The notes under the pieces were generated by a model. That model saw only the letters and a program-made list of their open reading frames with translations, searched no databases and was not told where the DNA came from. A DNA stretch of 64,000 nt, taken from NCBI GenBank assembly GCA_017469945.1, contig JAFUFI010000027.1, positions 1-64,000 of the forward strand, written 5' to 3'. This DNA comes from Lachnospiraceae bacterium (GTDB taxonomy: Bacteria > Bacillota > Clostridia > Lachnospirales > Lachnospiraceae). Below are positions 1 through 9,258 of the stretch, piece by piece (positions within the stretch are counted from its first letter, which is position 1; each line of letters begins with the position of its first letter). Made by a program: the position numbers and the translations under genes.

Positions 1-163
1 ATAAAGACTAACTATTAGAAATAGTCAATAAAAAGTTTTTAAAACAGAAAAGTTTTGAATATCGTGGCGATGACCATATCATCGCAATCAGTACATTGAA
101 AATTGCATGACAAATAGAGCATCAGTAATGGTGCTCTGACAAGAAGATATGATATTGGAATGA
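1..163. other. Noncoding flank downstream of the IS110 transposase
   Basis: No open frame here looks real. Two hairpins are visible: GCGATGA (67-73) pairs with TCATCGC (79-85), and AGAGCA (116-121) pairs with TGCTCT (132-137). This stretch lies 3' of the transposase gene and probably includes the right end of the element, but the boundary with host DNA cannot be placed because the window starts here. In the IS1111 subgroup the guide RNA is encoded on this side, so these hairpins are an alternative location for it. Confidence 0.4.
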
Positions 164-1339
164 TTAATTAGCTTTTATGTATTGCTGATCAGATGATTCA
201 AGTTGATATATAACTCGAATGAGTTTCTTTGTAGCATGGGACAATGCGACATAGTAATGTTTGCCTTCGGATCGCTTCTTGGCTAAGTAAGCCTTGAATG
301 TTGGATCCCATAAGCAGACATACGCGGTGGCATTATACAAGGCATATCGTAGATATCTGGATCCACGCTTTTCCATACGGGCATAGCAATTATCTAGTTG
401 TCCAGATTGATAAGTGGAAGGCGACATACCAGCAAAGGCAAGTATCTTATCAGGAGAATCGAACTTACTAAAATCACCTATCTCGGCAATAATCATTGCT
501 CCCATACGGTAACTGATTCCGGGAATGCTAAGAATTGGGGAGTTGATTTCATCCATGATGATTTTGATTTCGTTTTCAATCTCTTCAATTTCGGTATCAA
601 GTTCGCGAATGAGTTTTATGGTGTGCTTAAGTTCAAGAGATTTAGCTGGCATGTTTGAACCAATCGATGTTCTGGCAACTTCTCTGAATGTAATAGCAGT
701 ATCTTTGGTGTAATGGCCTTTGGATGCTGTTTCTACAAGATTAGATAACCTTGTAAGATGAGCATTAGCTACGTGCTTTGCTCCAGGGAATTCGTAAAGA
801 AGTTCATATACAGAATTCTGATGAAGAGTTGGAACGAGCTTTTCTAGTTCTGGAAATAGGATGCATACAAGGCGAGAAATTGACTGTTTGAGCTGTGCAC
901 GTTCCTTAACTTTATCAAAGCGATAACGTGTTAGTGACTTGAGTTCTTCGTTGTGGTACGATGTGTCTGAGTAGGACTTTAAGTTCACATCAGACATTAG
1001 CATAGAAGCAATTGTATGGGCATCTACCTTATCCGTTTTCGTCTGTCTAAGGCTTAGACTTTTTCTGTACAGATTTGTATGTAGCGGGTTGATAACGTAG
1101 GTCGGCAAACCTTTATCAAGAAGATATCCAAGAAGATTGTAACTATAGTGTCCAGTGGCTTCTAGGCCTACTTTTACTTTAGAAACATCTTCCATAACGG
1201 ATTCTATTTTCTGATAAAGTTCATCGAACCCATCAAGGTTGTTGGTGATGGTAAAGGACTTGAAAAGAACTTCTCCATCGGTGTTAGTGATAAAGCAATC
1301 ATGCTTATCTTTAGCGACATCAATTCCTACAAAAATCAT
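164..1339 (-). CDS. IS110-family transposase (DEDD recombinase)
   Basis: This 391-residue protein is a complete IS110-type recombinase, which moves its element by site-specific recombination guided by an element-encoded RNA. The N-terminal RuvC-like DEDD domain (about residues 2-160) shows D7 in GIDVAKDKHD, E60 in LEATGHY, and D103/D106 in KTDKVDAH. A coiled segment (about 240-265) leads to the C-terminal Transposase_20 domain (about 268-355), with a helix-hairpin-like SIPGIS stretch and AFAGMSPSTYQSGQ. S312 in QSG is the likely serine nucleophile, by family analogy. I start at 1339 because AAGGAGG lies just upstream; a longer frame from 1396 adds 19 residues without a ribosome binding site. 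No disruption is visible, so the element may be active. Confidence 0.93.
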   Translation of the reverse strand: MIFVGIDVAKDKHDCFITNTDGEVLFKSFTITNNLDGFDELYQKIESVMEDVSKVKVGLEATGHYSYNLLGYLLDKGLPTYVINPLHTNLYRKSLSLRQTKTDKVDAHTIASMLMSDVNLKSYSDTSYHNEELKSLTRYRFDKVKERAQLKQSISRLVCILFPELEKLVPTLHQNSVYELLYEFPGAKHVANAHLTRLSNLVETASKGHYTKDTAITFREVARTSIGSNMPAKSLELKHTIKLIRELDTEIEEIENEIKIIMDEINSPILSIPGISYRMGAMIIAEIGDFSKFDSPDKILAFAGMSPSTYQSGQLDNCYARMEKRGSRYLRYALYNATAYVCLWDPTFKAYLAKKRSEGKHYYVALSHATKKLIRVIYQLESSDQQYIKAN

Positions 1340-1540
1340 ATAGGACCTCCTTAAAATAGATTGATACTGTTTTAAGATCCACAGGGCTCCTTGCAATCGT
1401 AACCTACTTCTTGATAAACCGTCATGCGGTAACTAACTGATTAACAAATAAACAAAGAGACTGTGGTTGGAGCCTTTATTAAACCATCAAGTGGTAGGGG
1501 GAAAACACCAATCCACAGTATCTTAAAATAGCATAGTCAA
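1340..1540 (-). ncRNA. Candidate IS110 bridge RNA region
   Basis: The 200 bases upstream of the transposase have no open frame but are rich in paired segments. ACCG (1418-1421) pairs with CGGT (1427-1430). CTGTGGTTGG (1461-1470) pairs with CCAATCCACAG (1508-1518) with one bulge and encloses a smaller ACCA/TGGT hairpin (1483-1495). CTGTTTTAAGAT (1368-1379) pairs 11 of 12 with 1520-1531. ATCCACAG occurs as a direct repeat at 1377-1384 and 1511-1518. In IS110-subgroup elements the bridge RNA is made from exactly this position and has two internal loops that base-pair with target and donor DNA. The RNA limits and loop guides are inferred, not shown. Confidence 0.5.
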
Positions 1541-1595
1541 ACCTATAGAAAAGGTAAAGAAAGACTATGACTTTATATAATAGTAGGAGGATACT

Positions 1596-3113
1596 ATGAA
1601 AAAGAGAAAACTTGTAGCTGCCCTTTTAACGGTAGCTATGGCAGTTACGCTTCTTGCAGGCTGCGGCAAGTCCGGTGGAAAGACCGGAGGAACCGGCGGA
1701 GTTGACGAGAACGGCGTAACTACCGACAACATCACACTCACCTATTGGCATTACGAAGATGAGACCACAGTAGCTCTTATGGCTGAGGCTTTCATGAAAA
1801 AGTACCCCAATATCAAGGTTGAGTGCAAGCAGATTGCAGATATGTCTACTGACCTTTCTGCAGCAGCTGCAGCAGGAACATTCCCCGATGTATTCTCGGG
1901 TACCGATTCCGATACTGCACTTGCAAACATGTACTGGATGGACATCACCGACTATGTTGAGAATGATCCCGATATGGACAATATGATGGTATCTATCAAA
2001 AACTACGGTATCGGAAAGTTTGATACAGACAGATGGTTCGGACTTCCCACCTGGTATCAGCCCAGCGCTGTCTTCATCGACAGAAACGTTATCACAAAAC
2101 TCAATCTCCAGATGCCCAGAACCGACTGGACATGGGACGAGATGATCCAGCTTATCAAGGACGCTACTGTTGATGACCGTTCAGGTATGAAGTACTACGG
2201 ACTCGGATTCTACAACAGACTTGACTCCCTTTACGGAATTGCTGCCTGCGCTACGTCAGAGCGTGCCATCAAGGGTGAGTTCGGATTCGACGGAACCGAT
2301 TTCGACCTTAGATACTGGGCAATCGGCGAGCAGGAATTCGGCGATCTTCAGACCGGTGGATACGTTGCTCCCAAGCAGAACACTCAGCAGATGGAAGACT
2401 GGTCCGGAGACTGGGGAACCTGGTTCGGTGCTACCGGACACGTAGCAGTATTCTCAGAGGGCTTTTGGTCATATCAGAACCTTTGGGGAACCGATGGTTA
2501 TCAGGAACAGTACGGACTTGATATCGTGCCTTACGTAACACCCAACGTTGTAGACGAGAAAGACCACAACATCATCGCTAACATGTATATCGGAGGCGTT
2601 TCAACCTCTTGCAAGCATCCTTACGAAGCATACCTTCTTCTTAAATTCATGGGTATCGGAACCGAAGGATGGAAGGCAAGACTTGACATCTACGAGGATG
2701 AGAGCATCACAAATGCTTCAGGTGTAGCGCTTAAGCATGCTAACATGCCTGTTCCCATGACTCTTGATACAGAAGTTTGGGAAAGATATAAGGCAATGTT
2801 CCCGACAGACGCCGATCATAAGCAGTATTGGGATGACTATTTTGCATCGATCACAAGACCTGTTCCTTACGGCTGGTACTCAATCGCAGGATACTGGAAC
2901 TTCTGTGACCAGTACTTCAACAAGATCGGTATCCACGATCTCGTAGACGCCGGAACAGCTAAGGCTGCAGACTACGCTGCAGAGGCTACAGAGCAGGCAA
3001 ACTACTATCATGCAGAGGCGATGATCTCTTACTTCGGTCCCAGTGGATACGATGTTCTTTCAGACGAAGAGATCGCTCAGTATCAGGCAGTTGTTGATTC
3101 ATTCGGAAAGTAA
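1596..3113 (+). CDS. Sugar ABC transporter substrate-binding lipoprotein
   Basis: This 505-residue lipoprotein is a family 1 extracellular sugar-binding protein for a CUT1-type importer. The signal peptide ends in the lipobox LLAGC, with C23 as the predicted lipidated residue, followed by a Gly-rich linker. The mature part begins ITLTYWHYEDETTVALMAEA, the usual first strand and helix of the fold, and is rich in Trp and Tyr as in oligosaccharide binders. AGGAGG at 1585-1590 fixes the start. No permease or ATPase gene follows; partners may lie beyond the IS110 element to the left or elsewhere. The neighbouring arabinan enzymes suggest arabino-oligosaccharide as ligand, which is an inference. 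Confidence 0.85.
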   Translation: MKKRKLVAALLTVAMAVTLLAGCGKSGGKTGGTGGVDENGVTTDNITLTYWHYEDETTVALMAEAFMKKYPNIKVECKQIADMSTDLSAAAAAGTFPDVFSGTDSDTALANMYWMDITDYVENDPDMDNMMVSIKNYGIGKFDTDRWFGLPTWYQPSAVFIDRNVITKLNLQMPRTDWTWDEMIQLIKDATVDDRSGMKYYGLGFYNRLDSLYGIAACATSERAIKGEFGFDGTDFDLRYWAIGEQEFGDLQTGGYVAPKQNTQQMEDWSGDWGTWFGATGHVAVFSEGFWSYQNLWGTDGYQEQYGLDIVPYVTPNVVDEKDHNIIANMYIGGVSTSCKHPYEAYLLLKFMGIGTEGWKARLDIYEDESITNASGVALKHANMPVPMTLDTEVWERYKAMFPTDADHKQYWDDYFASITRPVPYGWYSIAGYWNFCDQYFNKIGIHDLVDAGTAKAADYAAEATEQANYYHAEAMISYFGPSGYDVLSDEEIAQYQAVVDSFGK

Positions 3114-3131
3114 TTGCCCGGAGAGCAATTA
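3111..3131 (+). promoter_or_regulatory. Intercistronic hairpin after binding-protein gene
   Basis: TAATTGC (3111-3117, including the stop codon) pairs with GCAATTA (3125-3131) around a 7-base loop, followed by TTTATAAAA. It is too weak for a clear terminator. It may protect the upstream message or reduce read-through into the next gene. Confidence 0.35.
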
Positions 3132-3157
3132 TTTATAAAAAACAGGAGGAAAGCTAA

Positions 3158-5992
3158 ATGAAAAAGAAGCTTTTAAGCGTTCTTCTTTGCGGAGCTATGG
3201 CGGCAGCAATGCTTGCGGGATGCTCTAAGGGAGGAGATACGGGGGCAAATGCTCAGGCAGGCGGCGAGACCGCAAGCGCTATTCCCCAGGACTACAAGTA
3301 CTACTATTCATTCGATCAGGCAGACGACAAGGAAACCATCAGAAAGGTTACCTGCGAGGCAGGAGCTACCATGGTTCCCGTGGAAAAGGAAAAGAACTAT
3401 ATCCCCGGTGTAAAGGGTGAGGCTCTTTACAATGACGGTGTATTCGGATATGACCTTGAGGATGTTAACGGCGTAGGAAATTCATACACCATCTCTTACT
3501 GGACATACTGCCAGAGAAGCGCTCTTTATATGCCCAACACAATCTGGGGACCCGACATCAAGGGTAACAAGGACATCGGAGCAGAGCAGTGGGCTGCATT
3601 TGACTGGCTTGCATCTGACGATGATTCAACCCAGCAGGTATTCCCCGGAGTCTGGTCAAACGAGGGAGCAGGCGTAGGACGTGCAGAATGGAAGGCAGCA
3701 GGAGCAGATCCTCAGACCGGACACTGGATGCACCTTGCACTCGTTGTTGACGAGAACAATGTTTCTGCAGACGGAAACCTCTACTATGCTAAGGTTTATG
3801 TTGACGGACAGGAATATCAGAAGATAACCAACGGTGAAGTTGTTCCCGTAAATATCGTTAAGAGCGCAATGGCTCCTGCCGATTCCTTCGAGTTCCTTCT
3901 CGGTATCAACTACTGGGATGCAGTATTCAAGGGAGCTTTCGATGAACTCTATATCTACGACAGAGCTCTTGATGCATCAGAGATCGCAGCACTTGCTGCT
4001 GACGGAGATTCTTCAGTAGCTCTTCAGGAGCCTGAGAGAGTAATCGAGCCCGTAGCAAGCGCAGAATTTATTACCGCTCTCGGAGATCTTTCTCTTAAGG
4101 CTGAGGAAGGCAAGTTTACATCAGACGCATATCCCATCAAGGACGGCGAGACCTTTAAGTTCTCCTTAAAGAACTGGTCGGACGGAGCTGACGTAAAGAA
4201 CAACTACATCCTTAAGTTCGCTACAGAGAGCAAGGATATCGCTACCATCTACGCCGATGCATCAGGATCGGTAAACGGAACGGACATCACAAATGACTTT
4301 ACTTATACCTGGGGTAACTGGAATTCATGGCTCCAGAACACTATGAGAGAGGCATCACCCGTGATCACTGTATCAAGAGCAGCAGATGCCATCACTCTTT
4401 CCTGCGATAACGTAGACATCTACGGATCTGTAGGAGCTAACGTTGCAAATATCACCTTTGAGACCGGCGTAGCTGACGATGAAGTTATCAATCTTACCTT
4501 TACCAACAAGGACAGCTATGTAGAGCTCCTTTCCGTAAAGGATATGACTCCCAAGGCAGGCGGAATCGTTGTAGGTAACACCGACAGAACAACAGGCTGG
4601 TGGAGCGCATTCTCAGATATCTTCGGAATTCCTTACGGTGAGACTGTAACCAAGACCTTTACAAACTACAATGACGGTGGAGACAACTGGCACAACTTCG
4701 TTGTTATCCTTCAGAACACTCCTACCGGACACAGCGCAGATACCGAAGGCTACGCAGAGTATGCGGTAGTAAGAGCAGACAACTTTGGCTGGGGCGCAGG
4801 ATACGACGGAATCGTAACTCCCGAGTGTGACTGGAACTGGGATACCTTCATGGCAGACATGGATGGTGCCAAGATCACAACAAGCATCACCAACAACGGC
4901 GAGACCGCTGATATCAGCATTGTAGCCGAGACTACAACCGGAGCTGTTTACCATCAGGATTACAAGGGAATCGACATCGCAGGCGGAGATCTTTATGCTT
5001 GCTTCTCTTGCGAAGCATCCTACATCAGCTTTGACACTGTAACCGTTGGAAATACCGACAGAACAAGTCCTTTCTGGTCAGCATTCTCAGACATTTACGC
5101 TGTTCCCGAAGGAAGCTCCAAGACTATCTACTTCAAGAACTTTACTTCAGGAGCTGAAAACTGGAACAACTTCAACGTAGTACTTCAGAATACTCCTACC
5201 GGACACTCAGCAGAGGCTACCGAAGGATACGCAGAGTACGCAGTAGTACGTTCCGACAACTATGGCTGGGGCGCAGGATACGAAGGAATCTGCACACCTT
5301 CGTGCGATTGGAACTGGGACAGCTTCAAGGCTGATATGGATGGAGCGTATGTAGCCCTTACCGTATTTAACCGCGGAGAGACTGCTGACGTACACGCAAG
5401 AGTTACCACAGCTGACGGAAGCAAGATCTACACCCAGGATTATCCCGGAATCGCAATTGACGGCGACCTTTACTTCTGCCTTGTAATGGATGGCTCTTAC
5501 GTTACCATCGAGTCCGAGAGAGTAGGTAATACCGATCTTTCAAGCGGATTCTGGACAGCATTCTCAAACATCTATCCCGTTAAGGATGGAGATACTGTTT
5601 ACAAGAGCTTTACCAACTACACCTCAGGAGCTGAAAACTGGAACAACTTCAATGTAGTACTTCAGAAGACTCCTACCGGACATGCTGATACTACCGAAGG
5701 ATACGGCGAGTACGCAGTAGTTCGTTCCGACAACTACGGCTGGGGCGCAGGTTACGAAGGTATCGCAACTGCTGAGTGCAACTGGAACTGGGATTCCTTC
5801 AAGGAAGAAATGAACGGTGCGCACGTTCTTGTAGCAGTTACCAACAACGGAGACACAGCTGATGTTAAGGCTTATGTTACTACCGAAGCAGGTGCAACCT
5901 ACACCCAGAGCTACACCGGAATCGCTGTTGACGGTGACCTTTACTTCACATTCGTAATGGATGGCTCTTACATCCTTATCGACGGACAGTAA
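3158..5992 (+). CDS. Modular surface lipoprotein: LamG-like domain plus four beta modules
   Basis: This 944-residue protein has a signal peptide with lipobox MLAGC, so it should be anchored on the outer face of the membrane. Residues about 45-290 look like a LamG/concanavalin-type jelly roll (DGVFGYDLEDVNG, MHLALVVD, FKGAFDELYIYDRAL). A divergent module follows (about 305-465). Three closely similar modules of about 158 residues come last, each starting VGNTD and containing FTNY, NW.NF, TPTGH, EGY.EYAVVR, GWGAGY and WNWD.F. No catalytic motif is apparent, so glycan binding is the best guess; similar VGNTD modules occur attached to bacterial glycoside hydrolases. It sits 44 bases after the sugar-binding protein and before two GH43 genes, which suggests it holds arabinan at the cell surface. 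Confidence 0.75.
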   Translation: MKKKLLSVLLCGAMAAAMLAGCSKGGDTGANAQAGGETASAIPQDYKYYYSFDQADDKETIRKVTCEAGATMVPVEKEKNYIPGVKGEALYNDGVFGYDLEDVNGVGNSYTISYWTYCQRSALYMPNTIWGPDIKGNKDIGAEQWAAFDWLASDDDSTQQVFPGVWSNEGAGVGRAEWKAAGADPQTGHWMHLALVVDENNVSADGNLYYAKVYVDGQEYQKITNGEVVPVNIVKSAMAPADSFEFLLGINYWDAVFKGAFDELYIYDRALDASEIAALAADGDSSVALQEPERVIEPVASAEFITALGDLSLKAEEGKFTSDAYPIKDGETFKFSLKNWSDGADVKNNYILKFATESKDIATIYADASGSVNGTDITNDFTYTWGNWNSWLQNTMREASPVITVSRAADAITLSCDNVDIYGSVGANVANITFETGVADDEVINLTFTNKDSYVELLSVKDMTPKAGGIVVGNTDRTTGWWSAFSDIFGIPYGETVTKTFTNYNDGGDNWHNFVVILQNTPTGHSADTEGYAEYAVVRADNFGWGAGYDGIVTPECDWNWDTFMADMDGAKITTSITNNGETADISIVAETTTGAVYHQDYKGIDIAGGDLYACFSCEASYISFDTVTVGNTDRTSPFWSAFSDIYAVPEGSSKTIYFKNFTSGAENWNNFNVVLQNTPTGHSAEATEGYAEYAVVRSDNYGWGAGYEGICTPSCDWNWDSFKADMDGAYVALTVFNRGETADVHARVTTADGSKIYTQDYPGIAIDGDLYFCLVMDGSYVTIESERVGNTDLSSGFWTAFSNIYPVKDGDTVYKSFTNYTSGAENWNNFNVVLQKTPTGHADTTEGYGEYAVVRSDNYGWGAGYEGIATAECNWNWDSFKEEMNGAHVLVAVTNNGDTADVKAYVTTEAGATYTQSYTGIAVDGDLYFTFVMDGSYILIDGQ
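4571..5992 (+). repeat. Three tandem in-frame repeats of about 475 bp
   Basis: Copies run 4571-5044, 5045-5521 and 5522-5992. Each encodes about 158 residues beginning VGNTD, and long stretches are near identical at the DNA level, for example around TGGGGCGCAGG and the TCAGGAGCTGAAAACTGG segments of copies 2 and 3. A fourth, strongly diverged copy precedes them (about 4070-4570). The gradient suggests recent unequal duplication of the last three copies. Confidence 0.85.
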
Positions 5993-6061
5993 AACCAAAC
6001 ATATATTATCCTGTCGCAGAAAGCTCTTGTCAGTCACAAGCGGTAGGCTTATATAAAAGTT

Positions 6062-6098
6062 TCCCGGGATGCGGATACTTTGCATCCCGGGATTTTTT
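6062..6098 (+). terminator. Rho-independent terminator
   Basis: TCCCGGGATGC (6062-6072) pairs perfectly with GCATCCCGGGA (6082-6092) around a 9-base loop, followed by six T. It ends the transcript of the two lipoprotein genes. Confidence 0.92.
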
Positions 6099-6135
6099 AA
6101 AAAGATAAACGCAATTTTCTAAATTTTGTACTTTA

Positions 6136-6159
6136 CGGCGTGACTTCCCCGTCACGCCG
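6136..6159 (+). promoter_or_regulatory. GC-rich hairpin in leader of GH43 gene
   Basis: CGGCGTGAC (6136-6144) pairs perfectly with GTCACGCCG (6151-6159) around TTCCCC. There is no T tract. It lies about 60 bases before the next start codon, so it is either an mRNA-stabilising structure or part of an operator; its role is unknown. Confidence 0.4.
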
Positions 6160-6218
6160 CAAGGTATGAAATTTATTAAGGTTTCGGTAAAGCGGAACTG
6201 TCAAATAGGAGTAAACAG

Positions 6219-7199
6219 ATGGAAGAAAGACCGAGAAACGGAAAATTAACAGAGTACAATACCCCTTTTATTGAGCAAAGGGCAGATCCTTATATTACAA
6301 GAAGCAAGGATGGAAAGTATTACTTTACCGCTTCCGTGCCTGCATACGACAGGATCGTACTTCGCTGCTCGGATACTCTTGAAGGTCTTAAGAGCGCCGA
6401 TGAAAAGACAATCTGGACTAAGCATGTCTCGGGGGATATGAGCCGTCACATCTGGGCGCCGGAGCTGCATTTTCTTTTTGGAAAGTGGTATATATATTTT
6501 GCCGCGTCAAGAGAGGAAGATATCTGGAGACTTCGCCCATATATCCTTGAATGCACAGGGGATGACCCTATGAAGGATGAATGGATCGAGAAGGGGATGA
6601 TGAAGAGGAGCGATGATGACATTTACTCCTTTGAGGCTTTTTCTCTTGATGGTACAATATTTGAAAATAAGGGTGAGTATTACTATGTTTGGGCAGAGAA
6701 AGTAAGCGTAGGAATACAGATTTCCAACCTTTATATCGCGCGAATGGAAAGCCCTACAAAGCTTGCTACGGCCCAGGTGCTTTTAACTACTCCGGATTAC
6801 GACTGGGAGAGGGTTGATATCTGGGTAAACGAAGGCCCTGCTGTTATAAAGCATAACGGAAAGATTTTTCTTACTTATTCAGCCAGCGCTACGGGAGAAT
6901 GCTACTGTATGGGAATGCTCTCCATTTCGGAAGATGCGGACTTGCTTGACCCCAGAGCCTGGAAAAAGGAAAGACAGCCCGTCCTTAGGTCCGACAGGGA
7001 AAAAGGCTTCTACGGTCCGGGACACAATTCCTTTACCGTAACGGAGGATGGAAGAGATGTTTGCGTTTACCATGCAAGAACATATCTCGAGATAGTAGGA
7101 GACCCTCTCTACGATCCCAATCGACATACGATGCTGATGGAAGTAAAGTGGGACAAGGACGGAAGCCCTGTATTTGATTATAAAAACAGGATTTTTTAG
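6219..7199 (+). CDS. GH43 exo-arabinofuranosidase, cytoplasmic
   Basis: This 326-residue protein is a single-domain glycoside hydrolase family 43 enzyme that resembles the exo-1,5-alpha-L-arabinofuranosidase group (subfamily 26). It should release L-arabinose from imported arabino-oligosaccharides. The catalytic residues are in family positions: general base D23 in RADPYI, pKa-tuning D144 in SFEAFSLDGTIF, and general acid E205 in WVNEGPAVIKHNGK. The HIWAPELHFLFGKWYIYFA-type segment is a GH43 hallmark. There is no signal peptide. The gene follows a terminator and precedes the lipoprotein arabinanase with almost no gap, so the pair forms an outside/inside degradation system feeding araA and the kinase. 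Confidence 0.85.
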   Translation: MEERPRNGKLTEYNTPFIEQRADPYITRSKDGKYYFTASVPAYDRIVLRCSDTLEGLKSADEKTIWTKHVSGDMSRHIWAPELHFLFGKWYIYFAASREEDIWRLRPYILECTGDDPMKDEWIEKGMMKRSDDDIYSFEAFSLDGTIFENKGEYYYVWAEKVSVGIQISNLYIARMESPTKLATAQVLLTTPDYDWERVDIWVNEGPAVIKHNGKIFLTYSASATGECYCMGMLSISEDADLLDPRAWKKERQPVLRSDREKGFYGPGHNSFTVTEDGRDVCVYHARTYLEIVGDPLYDPNRHTMLMEVKWDKDGSPVFDYKNRIF

Positions 7200-7212
7200 T
7201 ATTGAACAGGTG

Positions 7213-9213
7213 ATGAAGAAGATGAAGACGGATGTAAGTATTCTTGGAAAAAAGATAATTTCTATTGTTTTAGCGGCGGCTCTGGCTCTTCCTCTGGCAG
7301 CATGCTCGGGCGGAAATGAGGGAGGAAATGTTGCGGCTAATATACCCGATGGTTATAACGGAGGAATAGATTCCCAGACCGAAAACGGGATAACAGTAAC
7401 CCTCGCAACAGATAAATCCTCAGTTAAAAAAGGAGAAACCATTGGTTATTCTTTGACCGTCAGCAATGAACGAAACGGATATACCGTTAGTATGGTGTCG
7501 GTAGAAAGCTCCAATGACAAGGCTTTCGGAGAAACAAAAGTGCCCTCTTTCTCGGGACAGATTTTTTACGGAGAGAGCAGTTCCTACGAGGGAACCCTTA
7601 CCGCTTATCCCGATGAGGAAATGACCTCTAAAGCGGGAACGAAGCTTGCTCTTTCCGGAGATATTGATAAAGTAACCCTTCGCCCCTACGTAAAGGTTAA
7701 GTGCGGCGACGAAGAACTGATGATAAGATACATCGTGGAGGTAATCATGTACCAGCAAAAAGTTGAGATCGATCCGGCAGATAAAGTTACTTTAAAGACC
7801 GTTTCCTGCCATGATCCTTCGATCATCGTCGGAGAGGACAAGGAAGGAAAGAAGTGTTACTATATTTTTGGATCCCATAGAGCCTGGGCTAAGTCATACG
7901 ACCTCCAAAACTGGACTAATTTCAGCAACAATTTAAGTACCGATTATGCAAAGATATTAGAGGAACCTGCGGCCTGGTCTGCTCACGGAAGCAAGAATTA
8001 TAAAGTTGACGGATATATGTGGGCCCCGGATATGATCTACAATAAAGCCATGGGAAAGTGGTGTATGTATCTGTCTGTTGACGGTGACAACTGGTATTCA
8101 TCAATTGTACTTCTTACCGCAGATACCATCGAAGGAGACTGGACCTACGAAGGAATAGTGGTATATTCCGGATTCCACAGCGATGAATTCTATGCCGAGA
8201 CCGATGTAGCGGAAGTAACCGGAGAGACGGAATATCCCGAGAGATACAATAAGGGAAAGAAGTGGGGAGATTATTATCCCAATAATATTGATGCATGTGT
8301 ATTCTACGATGATGACGGAAATCTCTGGATGACCTACGGATCCTGGAGCGGCGGTATTTTTATGCTTGCTCTTGACGAGGAGACAGGCTTTAGAGATAAA
8401 TCCGTAACCTACGCTGACAACATTCACAGCGATCCTTATTTTGGAAAGAAGATTGCCGGAGGCTGTTACGTATCCGGAGAAGCATCATACATTCAAAAAA
8501 TCGGAGATTATTACTGGCTCTTTATGTGCTACGGTGGTCTTGAAGCAAAGGGCGGATATAATGTAAGAGTGTTCAGAAGCGAAAGAACCGATGGTGATTT
8601 CGTTGATATGATGGACAATACACCTTACTTTGACAGCTGGGTGCAGAACTTCAATCTTCCCATCGGAGTAAGACTCTTCGGAGGCTACAAGTGGCGCACT
8701 TTCACCCAGGGACAGGTGGCCCAGGGGCACAACTCAGCCTTTGTTGATGACGATGGAAAAGCTTATATGGTTTTCCATACCCGTACTACTGACGGAAGCG
8801 AAGGCCACTACGTAAAGGTTCATCAGCTTTTCTTAAATAAAGAGGGTTGGCTTGTGGCGGCTCCTTACCAGACAAGTGGAGAGACGCTCAAAACCGACGG
8901 TTATTCGGTTTCGGAAGTTGCGGGTAACTATGACCTTATCATTCACGAGCTGAATATTGACTATGCAAATCTTGAGGTAAACAAGCCTTCATCGGTTACT
9001 CTTAATGAAGACGGAACCGTTACCGGAGACTGCGAGGGAACCTGGAGCCTCGAGGCGGGAACTCCTTATATAAATATCGTAATAGGCGGTGTGACGTATT
9101 CCGGAGTTACTCTTTCGATGAACGTTGAGGGAACTTCTATAGAGACGATGACCTTTACGGCTCTTGGAGATACAAATCAGATCACAATCTGGGGAAGCAA
9201 GTCTTTGGAATAA
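7213..9213 (+). CDS. GH43 endo-arabinanase-like lipoprotein
   Basis: This 666-residue enzyme has a signal peptide with lipobox PLAAC (C31), so it acts outside the cell. Residues about 45-190 form an extra beta domain of unknown role. The GH43 five-bladed propeller (about 195-560) shows HDPSII (general base Asp), GYMWAPDMIYN, NIDACVFYDDDGNLW (Asp) and VSGEASYIQK (acid Glu). GQVAQGHNSAFV carries the His expected near the metal site of arabinanases. A lipocalin-like C-terminal domain (about 570-666) matches that of long AbnB-type arabinanases. I prefer the start at 7213 because it gives a normal Lys-rich signal peptide; the frame is open from 7174, inside the previous gene. Cleavage of arabinan to oligomers is inferred from the family. 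Confidence 0.82.
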   Translation: MKKMKTDVSILGKKIISIVLAAALALPLAACSGGNEGGNVAANIPDGYNGGIDSQTENGITVTLATDKSSVKKGETIGYSLTVSNERNGYTVSMVSVESSNDKAFGETKVPSFSGQIFYGESSSYEGTLTAYPDEEMTSKAGTKLALSGDIDKVTLRPYVKVKCGDEELMIRYIVEVIMYQQKVEIDPADKVTLKTVSCHDPSIIVGEDKEGKKCYYIFGSHRAWAKSYDLQNWTNFSNNLSTDYAKILEEPAAWSAHGSKNYKVDGYMWAPDMIYNKAMGKWCMYLSVDGDNWYSSIVLLTADTIEGDWTYEGIVVYSGFHSDEFYAETDVAEVTGETEYPERYNKGKKWGDYYPNNIDACVFYDDDGNLWMTYGSWSGGIFMLALDEETGFRDKSVTYADNIHSDPYFGKKIAGGCYVSGEASYIQKIGDYYWLFMCYGGLEAKGGYNVRVFRSERTDGDFVDMMDNTPYFDSWVQNFNLPIGVRLFGGYKWRTFTQGQVAQGHNSAFVDDDGKAYMVFHTRTTDGSEGHYVKVHQLFLNKEGWLVAAPYQTSGETLKTDGYSVSEVAGNYDLIIHELNIDYANLEVNKPSSVTLNEDGTVTGDCEGTWSLEAGTPYINIVIGGVTYSGVTLSMNVEGTSIETMTFTALGDTNQITIWGSKSLE

Positions 9214-9258
9214 GCGAAGTAATAAATCCATTCCGTCACGGTAAAGGAAAGCAGACCT

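Noticed and set aside
1576..1581. TATAAT as promoter of the first sugar-binding gene
   Set aside because: It is only 14 bases from the start codon, so a transcript from it would lack the AGGAGG site.
5624..6085. A 153-codon minus-strand frame opposite the third module
   Set aside because: It is a shadow of the repeated modules; similar shadows occur opposite the other copies.
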